A DNA stretch of 64,000 nt from Massilia polaris (GCF_012927275.1 NZ_JABBGG010000010.1:104157-168156); one strand, 5' to 3'. Positions 36,648 through 46,091 are shown, counted from the stretch's first letter. The notes: generated from the letters alone by a model not told the origin. A program made the numbers and translations.

Positions 36648-36929
36648 CTAGTGATAATCAACGATTTCTACATCTTCCGGTCCCATATCAGTCCACACGA
36701 AGCAAATCCTGAACTGACCGTTAATTCTTATGCTGTGCTCGCCTTTTCGGTCGCCGCTCAGGGCCTCCAAGTGATTTCCTGCCGGGGAACGCAAAAAGCT
36801 CAGGCTGTTTGCACTGTCGAGCATCTGCAGCTTTCTTTCGGCAATAGAGCGAAAATTTGCAAACGTCGCGACTGCCTTCCCTTCAAACAACTTTTTCGTT
36901 TGTTTGCACCGGAATGAAAGGATAGTCAT
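36648..36929 (-). CDS. higB: HigB-type RelE-family toxin
   Basis: A 93-residue ribosome-dependent mRNA endonuclease. ATG at 36929 gives MTILSFRCKQTKKLFEGKAV, then RKLQMLDSANSLSFLRSPAG and NHLEALSGDRKGEHSIRING, and the conserved FRICFVWTDMGPEDVEIVDY end. The frame is open upstream to 37097 but only 36929 gives the family length. It forms a type II toxin-antitoxin pair with higA, which would favour maintenance of the island. Confidence 0.9.
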   Translation of the reverse strand: MTILSFRCKQTKKLFEGKAVATFANFRSIAERKLQMLDSANSLSFLRSPAGNHLEALSGDRKGEHSIRINGQFRICFVWTDMGPEDVEIVDYH

Positions 36930-37185
36930 TATTGTATATCGCTTATCGAGATGCGGTAAGCCAGTGTACATCGACTTGCGCGAGATCGCGGGCCAAGGCG
37001 GATCATGTGCCAGAAACAAAAACGTCACCCGAAGGATGGCCAGTCGGTACGTGCGGTTAATTTTGGTAAATCCGCATGCCGGCGCAGGCGCTACCACGAT
37101 TTACCAGGCTTAACCCCGGGCGGGGAGGGGCGCTGCTAATCTGTTCTGCAGTTATCCGATCAACGTCTACAGAAAAGCCCAGACC

Positions 37186-37296
37186 ATGACTACCAGCAGC
37201 GAACTCAGCCTGTTTTCCCCGACCGCCATCGGCGCCATCGGCGTCGCCAACCGCATCGCGATGGCACCCCTGACGCGCTCGCGCGCAGGCGCTTGA
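37186..37296 (+). pseudogene. Old-yellow-enzyme (alkene reductase) N-terminal fragment
   Basis: ATG at 37186 starts ELSLFSPTAIGAIGVANRIA then MAPLTRSRAG, which is the N-terminus of NemA-type alkene reductases. Homology ends at about 37290 within CGCGCGCAGG, and a stop follows six bases later. The middle part of the same enzyme lies on the opposite strand immediately next to it. Confidence 0.75.
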
Positions 37297-37963
37297 AGTC
37301 GAAGTCGCCGGCGCCGTTGTCGCCGCGCGTCTGGCCTTCAACGCAGTGCAGATAGGCCAGCCCCAGCTTGCCCAGCTGTTCGGCGAGGTAGAAGTAGGTG
37401 CCCTCCGGATCGCTGTCGAGCGGCGTATCTCCGACGGCGCGCGTGATCGGCGACAGGCGCACGCCAACGCGGTCCGCTCCCCAGACTTCCGCCACCGCCG
37501 TCACGGCTTCGATCGGCAGGCGGCTGCGGTTTTCCACTGAGCCGCCATACTGGTCGGTGCGCAGGTTGGTGCTGTCGCGGATGAACTGCTCCAGCAGATA
37601 GCAGTTGGCCGCGTGCACCTCCACGCCGTCGAAGCCCGCGTCCTTGGCCCATTGCGCCGCGTGGCGGTAGTCCGCGACGATGCGCCGCCCGTCCTCGCAC
37701 AGCGCGCGGCGCAGCGCTGCGACGTGCACTTTAAGGTTGCTTTCCTCGACCACGCTGGCCGGCCAGGCCCGCGCCATCAGCTCCCGCTTGCTCACCACTT
37801 CTCCGGGCCGCTCTACCAGTTCGGCAAGGATGTCGAGCGCCCGGCTGCCCAGGCGCACCGGCGTATCGCCGTGCAGCAGCAGCTGCTGCGAGGGCACGAA
37901 GCGGAATGGAGCAAAGCAGTATTCGCGCTCCGTGGAGCCGCCTGGAAGGGCGCTGTTCGTCAT
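37205..37963 (-). pseudogene. Chimera: winged-helix DNA-binding domain fused in frame to an alkene-reductase fragment
   Basis: From ATG 37963 the first 94 residues are an OmpR/CadC-type winged helix (FAPFRFVPSQQLLLHGDTPV, VRLGSRALDILAELVERPGE, ESNLKVHVAALRRALCEDGR). At about 37682 it switches without a frame break to the middle of an old yellow enzyme: IVADYRHAAQWAKDAGFDGV, EVHAANCYLLEQFIRDSTNL, RTDQYGGSVENRSRLPIEAV and GVRLSPITRAVGDTPLDSDP. After KRLR near 37290 the frame runs antisense through the reductase N-terminus. About 110 reductase residues and the rest of the regulator are missing. The hybrid cannot be a working flavoenzyme; a DNA-binding remnant could still be made. Confidence 0.75.
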
Positions 37964-38112
37964 AGTGGCCTGCTCTGAGGTTGGTTGGCGCAGCAACGGC
38001 CGGTTAAGCGCGGCCGATCTTTGCTTTACCAAAATTTAACGCTATTAACTGGCCTGGCCTCGGGCCGCTGGCTACAGTGGACGCGTCCCATCCAACCAGC
38101 GAGAGGTAAAAA

Positions 38113-38922
38113 ATGTCCATCAATAATCCAGGCCGGCGCGAAGTGATGCTGGCCGTCGGCGCCATGGCAGCCAGCGCGTTCATCCCGACAGCGGCGCAGG
38201 CCGCAACCACATCGGCCAGCCGCAGCGCGCTTGGCGCCCGGCTGCAAGGCGTGCAGCACTTCGGCGTGACGGTGCAGAACATGGAACGCGCATTCGAGTT
38301 CTACACGCAGGTACTGGGCGGCACCGAGATCATGCGCGACGGCGACTTCCAGGGCGAGGTCATACACAACACGCTGCTGCTCACCGAAGAGCTGGAAGCC
38401 AAACAGCGCCAGGTCAACCCGCGCGCCGTGGGCATACCCGATTTGCGCGGCGGCGCCCAGCGCCTGGACGTGCGCTTCATCCAGTTCGACAACGTGGTGA
38501 TCGAACTGCTGCAGTACCGCGACAGCAGCCAGCCGCAAGGCAGCGGCGCCAGCTTCGCGCCGCCGACCGAGAAAACCAGCCCGGCCTATCCGCGCTCTAT
38601 GCACATCTGCTTCTACATCCGCGACGACGTCGACTTCAACCAGTTCGTGCGCGACCTGGAAACGGAGTCCGCCAGGCGCGGCATGAGCAACGTGAAAGCC
38701 AACCGCATCATCTCTTCGGCCAGCGAGCAGGAACGCCTGCAGGCGCCGCTCAGCGCCAACACCAACCGTATCACCAGCGGCAAGTCCGACGGCTGGACGC
38801 TGATCTACGCCAAGGGCCCGGAAGGCGAGCAGCTCGAGTTCGTGCAAGTGCGCGGCCAGGCCAAGCGCGTCTTTGGCGACGCCATTGAAACGCGCCGCCG
38901 CATGCTGGCCGCCGCGCTGTAA
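38113..38922 (+). CDS. Exported VOC-superfamily (glyoxalase/dioxygenase-like) protein
   Basis: A 269-residue protein with an export signal (NPGRREVMLAVGAMAASAFI, cleavage near AQAA); the twin arginine suggests possible Tat export. The VOC fold is seen in GVQHFGVTVQNMERAFEFYT with QVLGGTEIM, followed by RLDVRFIQFDNVVIELLQYR and YPRSMHICFYIRDDVDFNQF, then WTLIYAKGPEGEQLEFVQ. His and Glu at the starts and ends of these strands fit a metal site. It lies 24 bases before the iron alcohol dehydrogenase gene in the same direction, so the pair probably forms an operon. Confidence 0.82.
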   Translation: MSINNPGRREVMLAVGAMAASAFIPTAAQAATTSASRSALGARLQGVQHFGVTVQNMERAFEFYTQVLGGTEIMRDGDFQGEVIHNTLLLTEELEAKQRQVNPRAVGIPDLRGGAQRLDVRFIQFDNVVIELLQYRDSSQPQGSGASFAPPTEKTSPAYPRSMHICFYIRDDVDFNQFVRDLETESARRGMSNVKANRIISSASEQERLQAPLSANTNRITSGKSDGWTLIYAKGPEGEQLEFVQVRGQAKRVFGDAIETRRRMLAAAL

Positions 38923-38946
38923 TCCACCATCATTGAGAAGAACAGA

Positions 38947-40104
38947 ATGCAGAATTTCGACTTGCATAACCCCACGCACATCGTGTTCGGCGCCCGCACC
39001 GTGGCCCGTCTGGACGAACTGGTCCCGACCAAGGCGCGCGTACTGATTCTGTATGGCGGCGACAGCGCGCGCCGCACCGGCACCCTGGCCGAAGTGCGCG
39101 CCGCCCTGGGCGAGCGCGACGTGTACGAGTTTGGCGGCATCGAGCCCAATCCCAGCTACGAAACGCTGATGCGCGCCGTCGAGCTGATACGCTGGGAGGG
39201 CATGGACTTCCTTCTGGCGGTCGGCGGCGGCTCTGTCATCGACGGCACCAAATTCGTCGCAGCAGCAGTCGGGTACGAGGGCGACCCTTGGGAAATCATG
39301 GAAACGCACGGCGCCACGGTGCGCGGCGCGCTGCCCTTCGGCAGCGTGCTCACGCTGCCGGCCACCGGATCCGAGATGAACAGCGGTTCCGTCGTTTCGA
39401 AGAACGCGACCAAGGCCAAGCTGGTCTTTTCCAGCCCGCACGTGTTCCCGCGCTTTTCGATCCTGGATCCCACCAAGACCTACAGCCTGCCGCTGTCGCA
39501 GGTCGCCAATGGCGTGGTAGATGCCTTCACCCACGTCATGGAGCAATACATGACCTATCCGGCGGACGGCTTCGTGCAGGACCGCTTTGCCGAAGGGCTG
39601 CTGCAGACGCTGGTGGAAATCGGCCTGCAGGTGCTGTCGGAACCGGACAACTACAACGCGCGCGCCAACCTGATGTGGGCTGCGACGATGGGGCTGAACG
39701 GCCTGATTGCTGCGGGTGTGCCGGAGGACTGGTCCACGCACATGATAGGCCACGAGCTGACCGCGCTGCACGGTATCGACCATGCGCGTACGCTGGCCAT
39801 CGTGCTGCCCGCGAACATGGAAGTGCGGCGCGAAGCCAAGCGTGGCAAGCTGCTGCAGTACGCCGGACGAGTCTGGCGCCTGACAGAGGGCAGCGAAGAG
39901 CAGCGCATCGACGCCGCCATTGCCCGCACCCGCATGTTCTTCGAGAGCCTGGGCGTGCCCACCCGCCTGCGCGAGTACGGCATTGGCGCCAGCCAGATCG
40001 GTGCCGTCATCAGCCAGCTCGAAGCGCACGGCATGACCGCCCTCGGCGAGCGCCAGGACGTCACGCTGGCGGTCAGCCGCCGGATACTTGAAGCGGGGCT
40101 GTGA
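38947..40104 (+). CDS. Iron-containing alcohol dehydrogenase, YqhD/BdhA type
   Basis: A 385-residue group III alcohol dehydrogenase. The N-terminal NADP(H) domain contains FDLHNPTHIVFGARTVARLD and the GGGS turn (LLAVGGGSVIDGTKFVAAAV). The metal-binding domain has the ligands in NGVVDAFTHVMEQYMTYPAD (Asp and His) and GHELTALHGIDHARTLAIVL (two His). LTLPATGSEMNSGSVVSKN is the usual family segment. These enzymes reduce aldehydes with NADPH. Context with a VOC protein hints at handling reactive aldehydes, which is inference. Confidence 0.93.
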   Translation: MQNFDLHNPTHIVFGARTVARLDELVPTKARVLILYGGDSARRTGTLAEVRAALGERDVYEFGGIEPNPSYETLMRAVELIRWEGMDFLLAVGGGSVIDGTKFVAAAVGYEGDPWEIMETHGATVRGALPFGSVLTLPATGSEMNSGSVVSKNATKAKLVFSSPHVFPRFSILDPTKTYSLPLSQVANGVVDAFTHVMEQYMTYPADGFVQDRFAEGLLQTLVEIGLQVLSEPDNYNARANLMWAATMGLNGLIAAGVPEDWSTHMIGHELTALHGIDHARTLAIVLPANMEVRREAKRGKLLQYAGRVWRLTEGSEEQRIDAAIARTRMFFESLGVPTRLREYGIGASQIGAVISQLEAHGMTALGERQDVTLAVSRRILEAGL

Positions 40105-40198
40105 CGGCTTGCAGCTACCTGGGCTTTGCCAACAGGATTGTCGCGATAAGGGCGTTGCAGCGATCCAGGTGGCCGGGAGCGACGGTGCGAAACTAAAG

Positions 40199-40438
40199 AT
40201 GCTCCACGTAGCTACGACAGTTTCCACAAGCCTGTCGGAGCCTATGCGCGTCCGCATTCTTTGGACAATCGAACAAGCGAAAAAGCTTGCCGAGCTAAGA
40301 AACGACGCGGTTCACTCTGCGACTTTCATTGCCTGCAAGACCGCGATTTCGGTCGATACCGAGGTCAGTTTCGAAGAAGCCAAAACCATCGTCTGCTACG
40401 TAAGCTTCAGCGATGATCTGAGCAGAAAGAGTTTGTAG
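40199..40438 (+). pseudogene. Possible remnant of an unknown gene
   Basis: A 79-residue frame with MRVRILWTIEQAKKLAELRN and DAVHSATFIACKTAISVDTE. The RNDAVHS helix resembles a R..x(4-6)H motif of HEPN-like helical proteins, but the fragment is too short to assign. It has no clear ribosome site and lies between the alcohol dehydrogenase and the tRNA-Phe repeat; the rest of the 40105-40473 gap shows nothing. Confidence 0.3.
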
Positions 40439-40473
40439 TTTTGCCTTGAGCAGCGGAAATGGACCGGAGCTGA

Positions 40474-40585
40474 GGACTGCGAATCCCAGAAACGACAACG
40501 CCCACTGGCATGAGTGGGCGTTGCGTGAACGATGTTCTTGGTGGCCCGGGGCGGAATCGAACCACCGACACAAGGATTTTCAATC
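40474..40585 (-). repeat. Proximal attachment-type repeat overlapping tRNA-Phe
   Basis: The tRNA-side copy of the 112-base repeat at 31295-31406, covering the tRNA 3' half and the downstream terminator. Its position relative to the intact tRNA shows the direction of insertion: the island extends from the tRNA 3' end toward lower coordinates. Confidence 0.8.
40497..40522 (-). terminator. Terminator of tRNA-Phe
   Basis: AACGCCCACT, loop GGCATG, AGTGGGCGTT, 16 bases after the tRNA 3' end. The minus-strand T-run (TGTCGTTTCT) is moderate. A near-identical hairpin occurs at the distal repeat. Confidence 0.65.
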
Positions 40586-40614
40586 CTCTGCTCTACCAAC
40601 TGAGCTACCAGGCC
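40539..40614 (-). tRNA. tRNA-Phe (GAA)
   Basis: 76 bases with encoded CCA. Acceptor stem GGCCTGG pairs with CCGGGCC; D arm GCTC AGTTGGTA GAGC; anticodon loop TTGAAAA with GAA; T arm GTTCGATTCC. All stems close. This is the only complete tRNA in the window and the anchor of the island. Confidence 0.95.
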
Positions 40615-40733
40615 AAGAGGCATGATTATAGTCAGCCAGTTTGTGGATTGCAAGGGCAGGCAAAGGAATTTTTTCAAAATGCCGCCTGGCGTGCGCGGAA
40701 ACGTTGCTTTTTCTACCCGCTATAATGGAACGC

Positions 40734-41960
40734 ATGACTACTCCAACTTCCTCTACTGCGCAGACCGCATGCGATGTCTGCATCGTTGGCAATGGCGCAG
40801 TCGCCAAAACCGCGGCGCTGGGCTTCTCCCAGGCCGGCCACAGTGTCACCCTGATCGCGCCTCCCGCGGCTCCGGGCGCATCGCCTCCGCAAGCCGCGGC
40901 GGGCGAGCAGCCGTGGGACGTGCGCGTCTACGCACTTAATCACACGGCCCACACCTTGCTGTCGTCGCTGAAGGTCTGGGGCGCGCTCGACCAGGCGCGC
41001 GTGCAGGCAGTCGACTCGATGGCGGTCAATGGCGACGGCGAAAAAGGCGGCGACATCGAATTCGACGCCTTCGGCGCCCACGTCGGCGCGCTGGCCTGGA
41101 TCGTCGAAGACCGCAACCTGTGCCAGGCGCTCGACGCCGCGCTCAAGTTCGCACCTAATGTAAACATCGTCCGCGGCCGTGCGGTCCGCATCGAAACCAA
41201 TGACGACGGCGCCCTCGTCCATCTCGAAGGCGGCAAGGCGGTCGCCAGTTCGCTGATCGTCGGCGCCGACGGCGGCCACTCATGGGTGCGCGGCCAGTGC
41301 GACATCGGCCTCGACTACCGCTCTTATCACCAGCGCGCGGTGGTCGCCAACTTCTCCTGCGAGAAGCCGCACCACGGCGTGGCCTACCAGTGGTTCACCG
41401 GCGCCGAAGGCATCGTGGCGCTGCTGCCGCTGGCGGGCAACCGCGTGTCGCTGGTCTGGTCCGCGCCGGATGCGCTGGCCGACATCCTGATGCGCGAGAG
41501 CCTTGGCGAGCTGGCCATCCGCCTGGCCGGACTGTCCGAAGAAAAGCTGGGCGTCCTGCGTCCGCTGCAGCCTGAAACCGTCAAGGACTTCCCGCTGGCG
41601 CTGATCCGCCCGCATGCGATCACCGCGCCGCGCGTGGCGCTGGTTGGCGACGCCGCCCACGTCGTACATCCGCTGGCCGGCCATGGCATGAACCTCGGTT
41701 TCGCCGATGTCGCCGAACTGCTCAAGGCAGTCGCCGAGCGCGAGCCGCAGCGCGCCATCGGCGACGAGCGCGTGCTTGCCCGCTACGCCCGCGCGCGCAA
41801 GGAAGACATCTTCCTGATGCAGTTCGCCACCGACGGCCTGGCGCGCCTTTTCAGCACCGATCTCGAACCAGTGCGCATTGCGCGCAATTTGGGATTAAAC
41901 TTGCTGGATAAGTTGCCGATGCTCAAGCGTCGGCTGATCACGCACGCAATGGGCAAGTGA
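40734..41960 (+). CDS. UbiH/UbiF/VisC/COQ6-family FAD-dependent hydroxylase
   Basis: About 408 residues. The dinucleotide-binding motif near the N-terminus is slightly unusual (CIVGNGAVAKTAALGFSQAG in place of GxGxxG with a Gly to Ala change). The DG motif SSLIVGADGGHSWVRGQ and the GD motif PRVALVGDAAHVVHPLAGHG with MNLGFADVAEL are clear. The family hydroxylates the ubiquinone ring in the inner-membrane region; which position cannot be told. ATG at 40734 is preferred over 40725. A TATAAT hexamer overlaps the upstream ATG, so the transcript may have a very short leader. Confidence 0.9.
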   Translation: MTTPTSSTAQTACDVCIVGNGAVAKTAALGFSQAGHSVTLIAPPAAPGASPPQAAAGEQPWDVRVYALNHTAHTLLSSLKVWGALDQARVQAVDSMAVNGDGEKGGDIEFDAFGAHVGALAWIVEDRNLCQALDAALKFAPNVNIVRGRAVRIETNDDGALVHLEGGKAVASSLIVGADGGHSWVRGQCDIGLDYRSYHQRAVVANFSCEKPHHGVAYQWFTGAEGIVALLPLAGNRVSLVWSAPDALADILMRESLGELAIRLAGLSEEKLGVLRPLQPETVKDFPLALIRPHAITAPRVALVGDAAHVVHPLAGHGMNLGFADVAELLKAVAEREPQRAIGDERVLARYARARKEDIFLMQFATDGLARLFSTDLEPVRIARNLGLNLLDKLPMLKRRLITHAMGK

Positions 41961-42004
41961 ACCTCGTCGGGCTCAAATTCATTCGCAGGACAACCGGAGA
42001 AGTC

Positions 42005-42727
42005 ATGGTAAAAAATAAACTCGCACTGTTGATGTTGACCGCGCTGGCCGCTGGGTGCGGCAATGCGCAGACCCCAGTGGAAGCAAACATCAAGAAAGTG
42101 ATCGAGCCACGTCTCGGTGGAGGCGTCAAGATTGAATCGGTCAAGGCCACGCCTTATTCCGGACTGTATGAAATCCGCGCCGGCGGCGACATCCTCTACA
42201 CCGACAAGAAGGGCGAGTTCCTGTTCATCGGCCACGTGTACAACGCCAAGACCTCGGAAGACCTGACCAAGGTACGCCTCGACGAAATCAACAAGATCAA
42301 TTTCGCCGATCTGCCGTTCGAATCGGCGCTCAAGATGGTCAAGGGGAATGGCAAGCGCGTGATGGCGATCTTCGAAGACCCGAACTGCGGCTACTGCAAG
42401 CGCTTCCGCCAGACCACGCTCAAAGAGGTGGATAACGTGACGGTCTACACCTTCATGTACAACATCCTGTCCGAGGACTCGGTCACCAAATCGCGCAACA
42501 TCTGGTGCGCGGCGGACCGCAACAAAGCGTGGGATGAATGGATGATCTCGGGCAAAGTAGCCGGAGCCGCACCGGCCAGGTGCACCGACCCGCATGACCA
42601 GATCTTCGCCCTTGGCCGCAAGATGCGCATCGAAGGCACGCCTGCCATCTTCTTCACCGATGGCAGCCGGATCCCGGGCGCCGTCGATCTGAAGGTGCTC
42701 GAAGCGAAGTTCGCTTCAATCAAATAA
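42005..42727 (+). CDS. dsbC: Thiol:disulfide interchange protein DsbC, possibly lipidated
   Basis: A 240-residue periplasmic disulfide isomerase. ATG at 42005 behind GGAG. After the signal peptide comes a dimerisation domain ([40 protein letters not shown]) and a thioredoxin fold with the active site [14 protein letters not shown] and the cis-proline GTPAIFF. A second cysteine pair is IWCAADRN...PARC. The signal peptide ends [12 protein letters not shown], where AAGC resembles a lipobox, so the protein could be membrane-anchored or simply cleaved after an Ala-x-Ala site. It is followed by a terminator. Confidence 0.93.
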   Translation: MVKNKLALLMLTALAAGCGNAQTPVEANIKKVIEPRLGGGVKIESVKATPYSGLYEIRAGGDILYTDKKGEFLFIGHVYNAKTSEDLTKVRLDEINKINFADLPFESALKMVKGNGKRVMAIFEDPNCGYCKRFRQTTLKEVDNVTVYTFMYNILSEDSVTKSRNIWCAADRNKAWDEWMISGKVAGAAPARCTDPHDQIFALGRKMRIEGTPAIFFTDGSRIPGAVDLKVLEAKFASIK

Positions 42728-42731
42728 ACGG

Positions 42732-42757
42732 TACGCGGGCTTCGGGCCCGCGTTTTA
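42732..42757 (+). terminator. Terminator of dsbC
   Basis: CGCGGGC, loop TTCGG, GCCCGCG, then TTTTA, four bases after the dsbC stop region. Confidence 0.8.
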
Positions 42758-42806
42758 CATCTGCAGTACCAATTACAAAAAATCTCAGTCCAAAGCGGGA
42801 GCAGGT

Positions 42807-43265
42807 ATGGTCACACTGAATATCAACGGGCGCGACATGCAGGTCGACGCCGACGAATCGACGCCGGTACTGTGGGCGCTGCGCGATAACCTCAACATGA
42901 CTGGCACGAAGTTCGGCTGCGGCGCGGCGCTGTGCGGCGCCTGCACCGTGCACCTGAACGGCGCGCCGGTGCGCTCCTGCGTCACGCCGATCGCGGCAGC
43001 GGTGGGCCAGAAGCTCACCACCATCGAGGCGATGGAAGGCGACAAGGTCGGCAAGGCGGTCCAGGATGCGTGGGTACGCCATGACGTTCCGCAGTGCGGC
43101 TACTGCCAGAGCGGCCAGGTGATGAGCGCCGCGGCCCTGCTGCGCACGAACAGGGCGCCGAGCGACGCCGACATCGATTCCGCCATGAGCGGGAACATCT
43201 GCCGCTGCGGCACCTATCAACGTATCCGCGCCGCCATCAAGGACGCCGCGAAAACCCTGGCCTGA
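42807..43265 (+). CDS. iorA: Isoquinoline 1-oxidoreductase-type alpha subunit, [2Fe-2S] protein
   Basis: The 152-residue small subunit of a molybdenum hydroxylase. The N-terminal plant-ferredoxin-type cluster is [17 protein letters not shown] with RSC; the C-terminal helical cluster has QCGYCQSGQ and [12 protein letters not shown]. It starts [20 protein letters not shown]. It passes electrons from the molybdenum site of the next gene product to an acceptor, often a cytochrome. It leads a three-gene operon: ten bases to the large subunit, then a MobA-like gene. Confidence 0.92.
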   Translation: MVTLNINGRDMQVDADESTPVLWALRDNLNMTGTKFGCGAALCGACTVHLNGAPVRSCVTPIAAAVGQKLTTIEAMEGDKVGKAVQDAWVRHDVPQCGYCQSGQVMSAAALLRTNRAPSDADIDSAMSGNICRCGTYQRIRAAIKDAAKTLA

Positions 43266-43275
43266 GGAGAGCACC

Positions 43276-45492
43276 ATGCGTAAAGAATGGATCGACCAGG
43301 CCGCGCTCGCGCGTCCTGCGCAAGGCGGCATGTCGCGCCGCAGTTTCATCAAGGCCGGCACGCTCGCTACTGGCGGGCTGGTACTGGGCTTCTTCCTGCC
43401 AGGTGCGAACAAATTCGCCCAGGCCGCCGATGCACCGAAGCCGGTGTTCGCGCCCAACGCTTTCCTGCGCATCGCGCCGGACAATACCGTCACCGTCATG
43501 GTCAACCGGCTCGAATTCGGGCAGGGCGTGCACACCGCGCTGCCCATGCTGATCGCAGAGGAACTCGACGCCGACTGGTCGCAGGTCCGCGGCGAGCTGG
43601 CGCCGGCCGGCGACGCGTTCAAGGACCCGGCGTTCGGCATGCAGATGATCGGCGGGTCGGGCAGCGTGGCGCACTCGTTCATGCAGTACCGCGAAATCGG
43701 CGCGAAGGCGCGCGCGATGCTGATCGCCGCAGCCGCGCAGCAGTGGAACGTCAAGCCGGAGCAGTGCCGCACCGAGAATGGTTTCGTGATCGGGCCTTCT
43801 GGGCAAAAGGCGAACTACGGTTCGCTCGCGGATGCGGCGATGAAGCTGCCGGTGCCTGCTACCGTCGCGCTCAAGGATCCGAAAGACTTTCGTTTCATCG
43901 GCAAGCCCGCCAAGCGGCTGGATGCGCGCGCGAAATCGAACGGTACGCAGCAATTCGGCATTGACTTCACGCTGCCGGACGCGAAGGTCGCGGTGATTGC
44001 GCACCCGCCGGTGTTTGGCGCGAAGGTCGCGAAGTTCGACGCCACCAAGGCGAAAACCATCAAGGGCGTGCTCGACGTGTTTGAAGTGCCGGCCGACCGT
44101 GGCGGCAGCGGTATCGCCGTCATCGCGACCGGCTACTGGCCCGCAAAGCAGGGCCGCGATGCGCTGGTCGTGGAGTGGGACACCGCAGGCGTCGAAATGG
44201 TCAGCAGCGACAAGCAGCTGGCTGAATTTTCCGCACTGGCCAAGACGCCGGGCGCGGTCGCGATGAAGGCGGACATGTCGCGCCTGCGCGGCGCTCCGAA
44301 AAAAATCTCGGCCCAGTATGAGTTCCCGTATCTGGCGCACACGCCAATGGAACCGCTTAACTGCGTGGTCGACCTGAAGGCGGACAGCTGCACAGTCTGG
44401 GCGGGTTCGCAGTTCCAGACCACCGATCACGCGGCTATCACGAAAACGTCCGGACTCAAGCCGGAGCAGGTCACCCTGAACACGATGATGGCTGGCGGCG
44501 GCTTTGGCCGCAGGGCGGTGCCGACGTCGGACTACATCATCGAAGCGGTCAACGTCGCCAAGGCCTGGAATGCGACCGGCAAAGGTGGTCCCGTGAAGGT
44601 GATGTGGAGCCGCGAGGACGACGTCCGCGGCGGCTACTACCGTCCTTCGTACGTGCACCGCGCCGAGATCGGCCTGGACGCCAAGGGCAATATCCTCGCC
44701 TGGGACCACACCATCGTCGGCCAGTCGATCATGGCGGGTACGATGTTCGAGCCGTTCATGGTCAAAAATGGCGTCGATGCGACCACGACCGAGGGCATGG
44801 GAGCGCCTTACGACCTGCCGCTCAACCTCTCGGTCCATTCGCCTAAAGCCAATGTGCCGGTGTTGTGGTGGCGTTCGGTCGGTTCGACCCATACTGCGTA
44901 TGTGATGGAAACGCTGATCGACGAGGCGGCCCACATCGCGGGCGCCGATCCGGTCGCATACCGCCGCAAGCTGATCGGCGAGAAGCACAAGCGCCACCTG
45001 GCGGCGCTCGACCTCGCGGTGGCGAAGTCGGGCTACGGAAAAAAGAAGCTGGCGAAAGGCCGCGCCTGGGGTGTGGCGGTGCATGAGTCGTTCAACTCGG
45101 TGGTGGCTTATGTCGTCGAAGCGTCGGTGACAAAGGGCGTGCCGAAGCTGCACAAAGTAACCGCTGGTGTGCACTGCAACCTCGCCGTCAATCCGCTGAC
45201 CATCGAAGCGCAGGTGCAGGGCGCCGCATTGATGGCGCTCGGGACCACCTTGCCCGGAGCCGCGATCACGCTGAAGGATGGCGTCGTCGAACAGCAGAAC
45301 TTTGGCGACTACACCGTGGCACGCATGAACGACATGCCACAGGTGGACGTGCACATCGTTCCATCGTCCGATCCGCCGACCGGCATTGGCGAACCAGGCC
45401 TGCCACCGCTGGCGCCTGCGTTCGCCAACGCCGTGTTCCGGCTGACTGGCAAGCGCTTGCGCAAGCTGCCGTTCGACCTGAAGACGGCGTAA
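43276..45492 (+). CDS. iorB: Isoquinoline 1-oxidoreductase-type beta subunit, molybdopterin-binding, Tat-exported
   Basis: The 738-residue catalytic subunit of the xanthine dehydrogenase superfamily. A Tat signal lies at the N-terminus ([20 protein letters not shown]), so the heterodimer acts in the periplasm and the iron-sulfur subunit is carried along. Molybdopterin-binding blocks include [55 protein letters not shown] and the final [20 protein letters not shown] with the catalytic glutamate. Family enzymes hydroxylate N-heteroaromatics or oxidise aldehydes; the substrate here is unknown. Confidence 0.92.
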   Translation: MRKEWIDQAALARPAQGGMSRRSFIKAGTLATGGLVLGFFLPGANKFAQAADAPKPVFAPNAFLRIAPDNTVTVMVNRLEFGQGVHTALPMLIAEELDADWSQVRGELAPAGDAFKDPAFGMQMIGGSGSVAHSFMQYREIGAKARAMLIAAAAQQWNVKPEQCRTENGFVIGPSGQKANYGSLADAAMKLPVPATVALKDPKDFRFIGKPAKRLDARAKSNGTQQFGIDFTLPDAKVAVIAHPPVFGAKVAKFDATKAKTIKGVLDVFEVPADRGGSGIAVIATGYWPAKQGRDALVVEWDTAGVEMVSSDKQLAEFSALAKTPGAVAMKADMSRLRGAPKKISAQYEFPYLAHTPMEPLNCVVDLKADSCTVWAGSQFQTTDHAAITKTSGLKPEQVTLNTMMAGGGFGRRAVPTSDYIIEAVNVAKAWNATGKGGPVKVMWSREDDVRGGYYRPSYVHRAEIGLDAKGNILAWDHTIVGQSIMAGTMFEPFMVKNGVDATTTEGMGAPYDLPLNLSVHSPKANVPVLWWRSVGSTHTAYVMETLIDEAAHIAGADPVAYRRKLIGEKHKRHLAALDLAVAKSGYGKKKLAKGRAWGVAVHESFNSVVAYVVEASVTKGVPKLHKVTAGVHCNLAVNPLTIEAQVQGAALMALGTTLPGAAITLKDGVVEQQNFGDYTVARMNDMPQVDVHIVPSSDPPTGIGEPGLPPLAPAFANAVFRLTGKRLRKLPFDLKTA

Positions 45493-45500
45493 GGAGGCGC

Positions 45501-46091
45501 ATGGCGCTTGTCGGCATTCTGCTGGCCGCCGGCCGGGGGCGGCGTTTCGATCCTTCGGGCGAGCGGAACAAGCTGCTGCAACCGCTTCCCGGCGGCGACG
45601 CCGTCGTCGTGGCAAGCGCCAGGCACCTGCTTGCCGCGCTGCCGGAGGTGGTCGCCGTGGTCGGGCCGGAAGGAGAGGGCGTCGCTGCCGAACTGCGCGC
45701 CCTTGGCTGCCGCGTGACGGTTTGCGCCGATGCTGGCGCTGGCATGGGTGTGTCGCTGGCACACGCGATCGGCCACACAGCACCTCAGGCAGCTGGATGG
45801 CTCATTGCGTTAGGCGACATGCCTCATGTGCTGCCCTCTACCATCAGGGCGCTGGCGCAGGCAGTCGAGCAGGGGCACGCCATCGCAGTACCGGTCATGG
45901 GCGGCCGTCGCGGCAACCCGGTTGCCTTCGGCCGGCAGCATCTGGCGGCCCTGCTGGCGCTGGACGGCGACCAGGGCGCGCGCAATATTGTGAAAGCGAA
46001 TCCGGTGATTGAGATCGCGGTCGACGATCCGGGAATATTCCAGGACGTCGACACCGCCGCGGACCTTAGCGCGCAGCGGGATTCAGGCTAA
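45501..46091 (+). CDS. MobA-like nucleotidyltransferase (molybdenum cofactor cytidylyltransferase type)
   Basis: A 196-residue NTP-transferase starting VGILLAAGRGRRFDPSGERN with NKLLQPL, the signature loop of MobA/MocA enzymes, followed by AGMGVSLAHAIGH and WLIALGDMPHVLPSTIRALA, and the GRRGNPVAFGRQH segment. It follows iorB by eight bases. In the xanthine-dehydrogenase family the cofactor is usually the cytosine dinucleotide, so this protein probably matures the cofactor for IorB. It lies at the end of the operon. Confidence 0.87.
   Translation: MALVGILLAAGRGRRFDPSGERNKLLQPLPGGDAVVVASARHLLAALPEVVAVVGPEGEGVAAELRALGCRVTVCADAGAGMGVSLAHAIGHTAPQAAGWLIALGDMPHVLPSTIRALAQAVEQGHAIAVPVMGGRRGNPVAFGRQHLAALLALDGDQGARNIVKANPVIEIAVDDPGIFQDVDTAADLSAQRDSG

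Noticed and set aside
38026..40257. Minus-strand frame of 743 residues
   Set aside because: Antisense to the VOC and iron alcohol dehydrogenase genes; composition is typical of GC shadow frames.
43237..45783. Minus-strand frame of 848 residues
   Set aside because: It is the exact antisense of iorB and the MobA-like gene, which have full sets of motifs.
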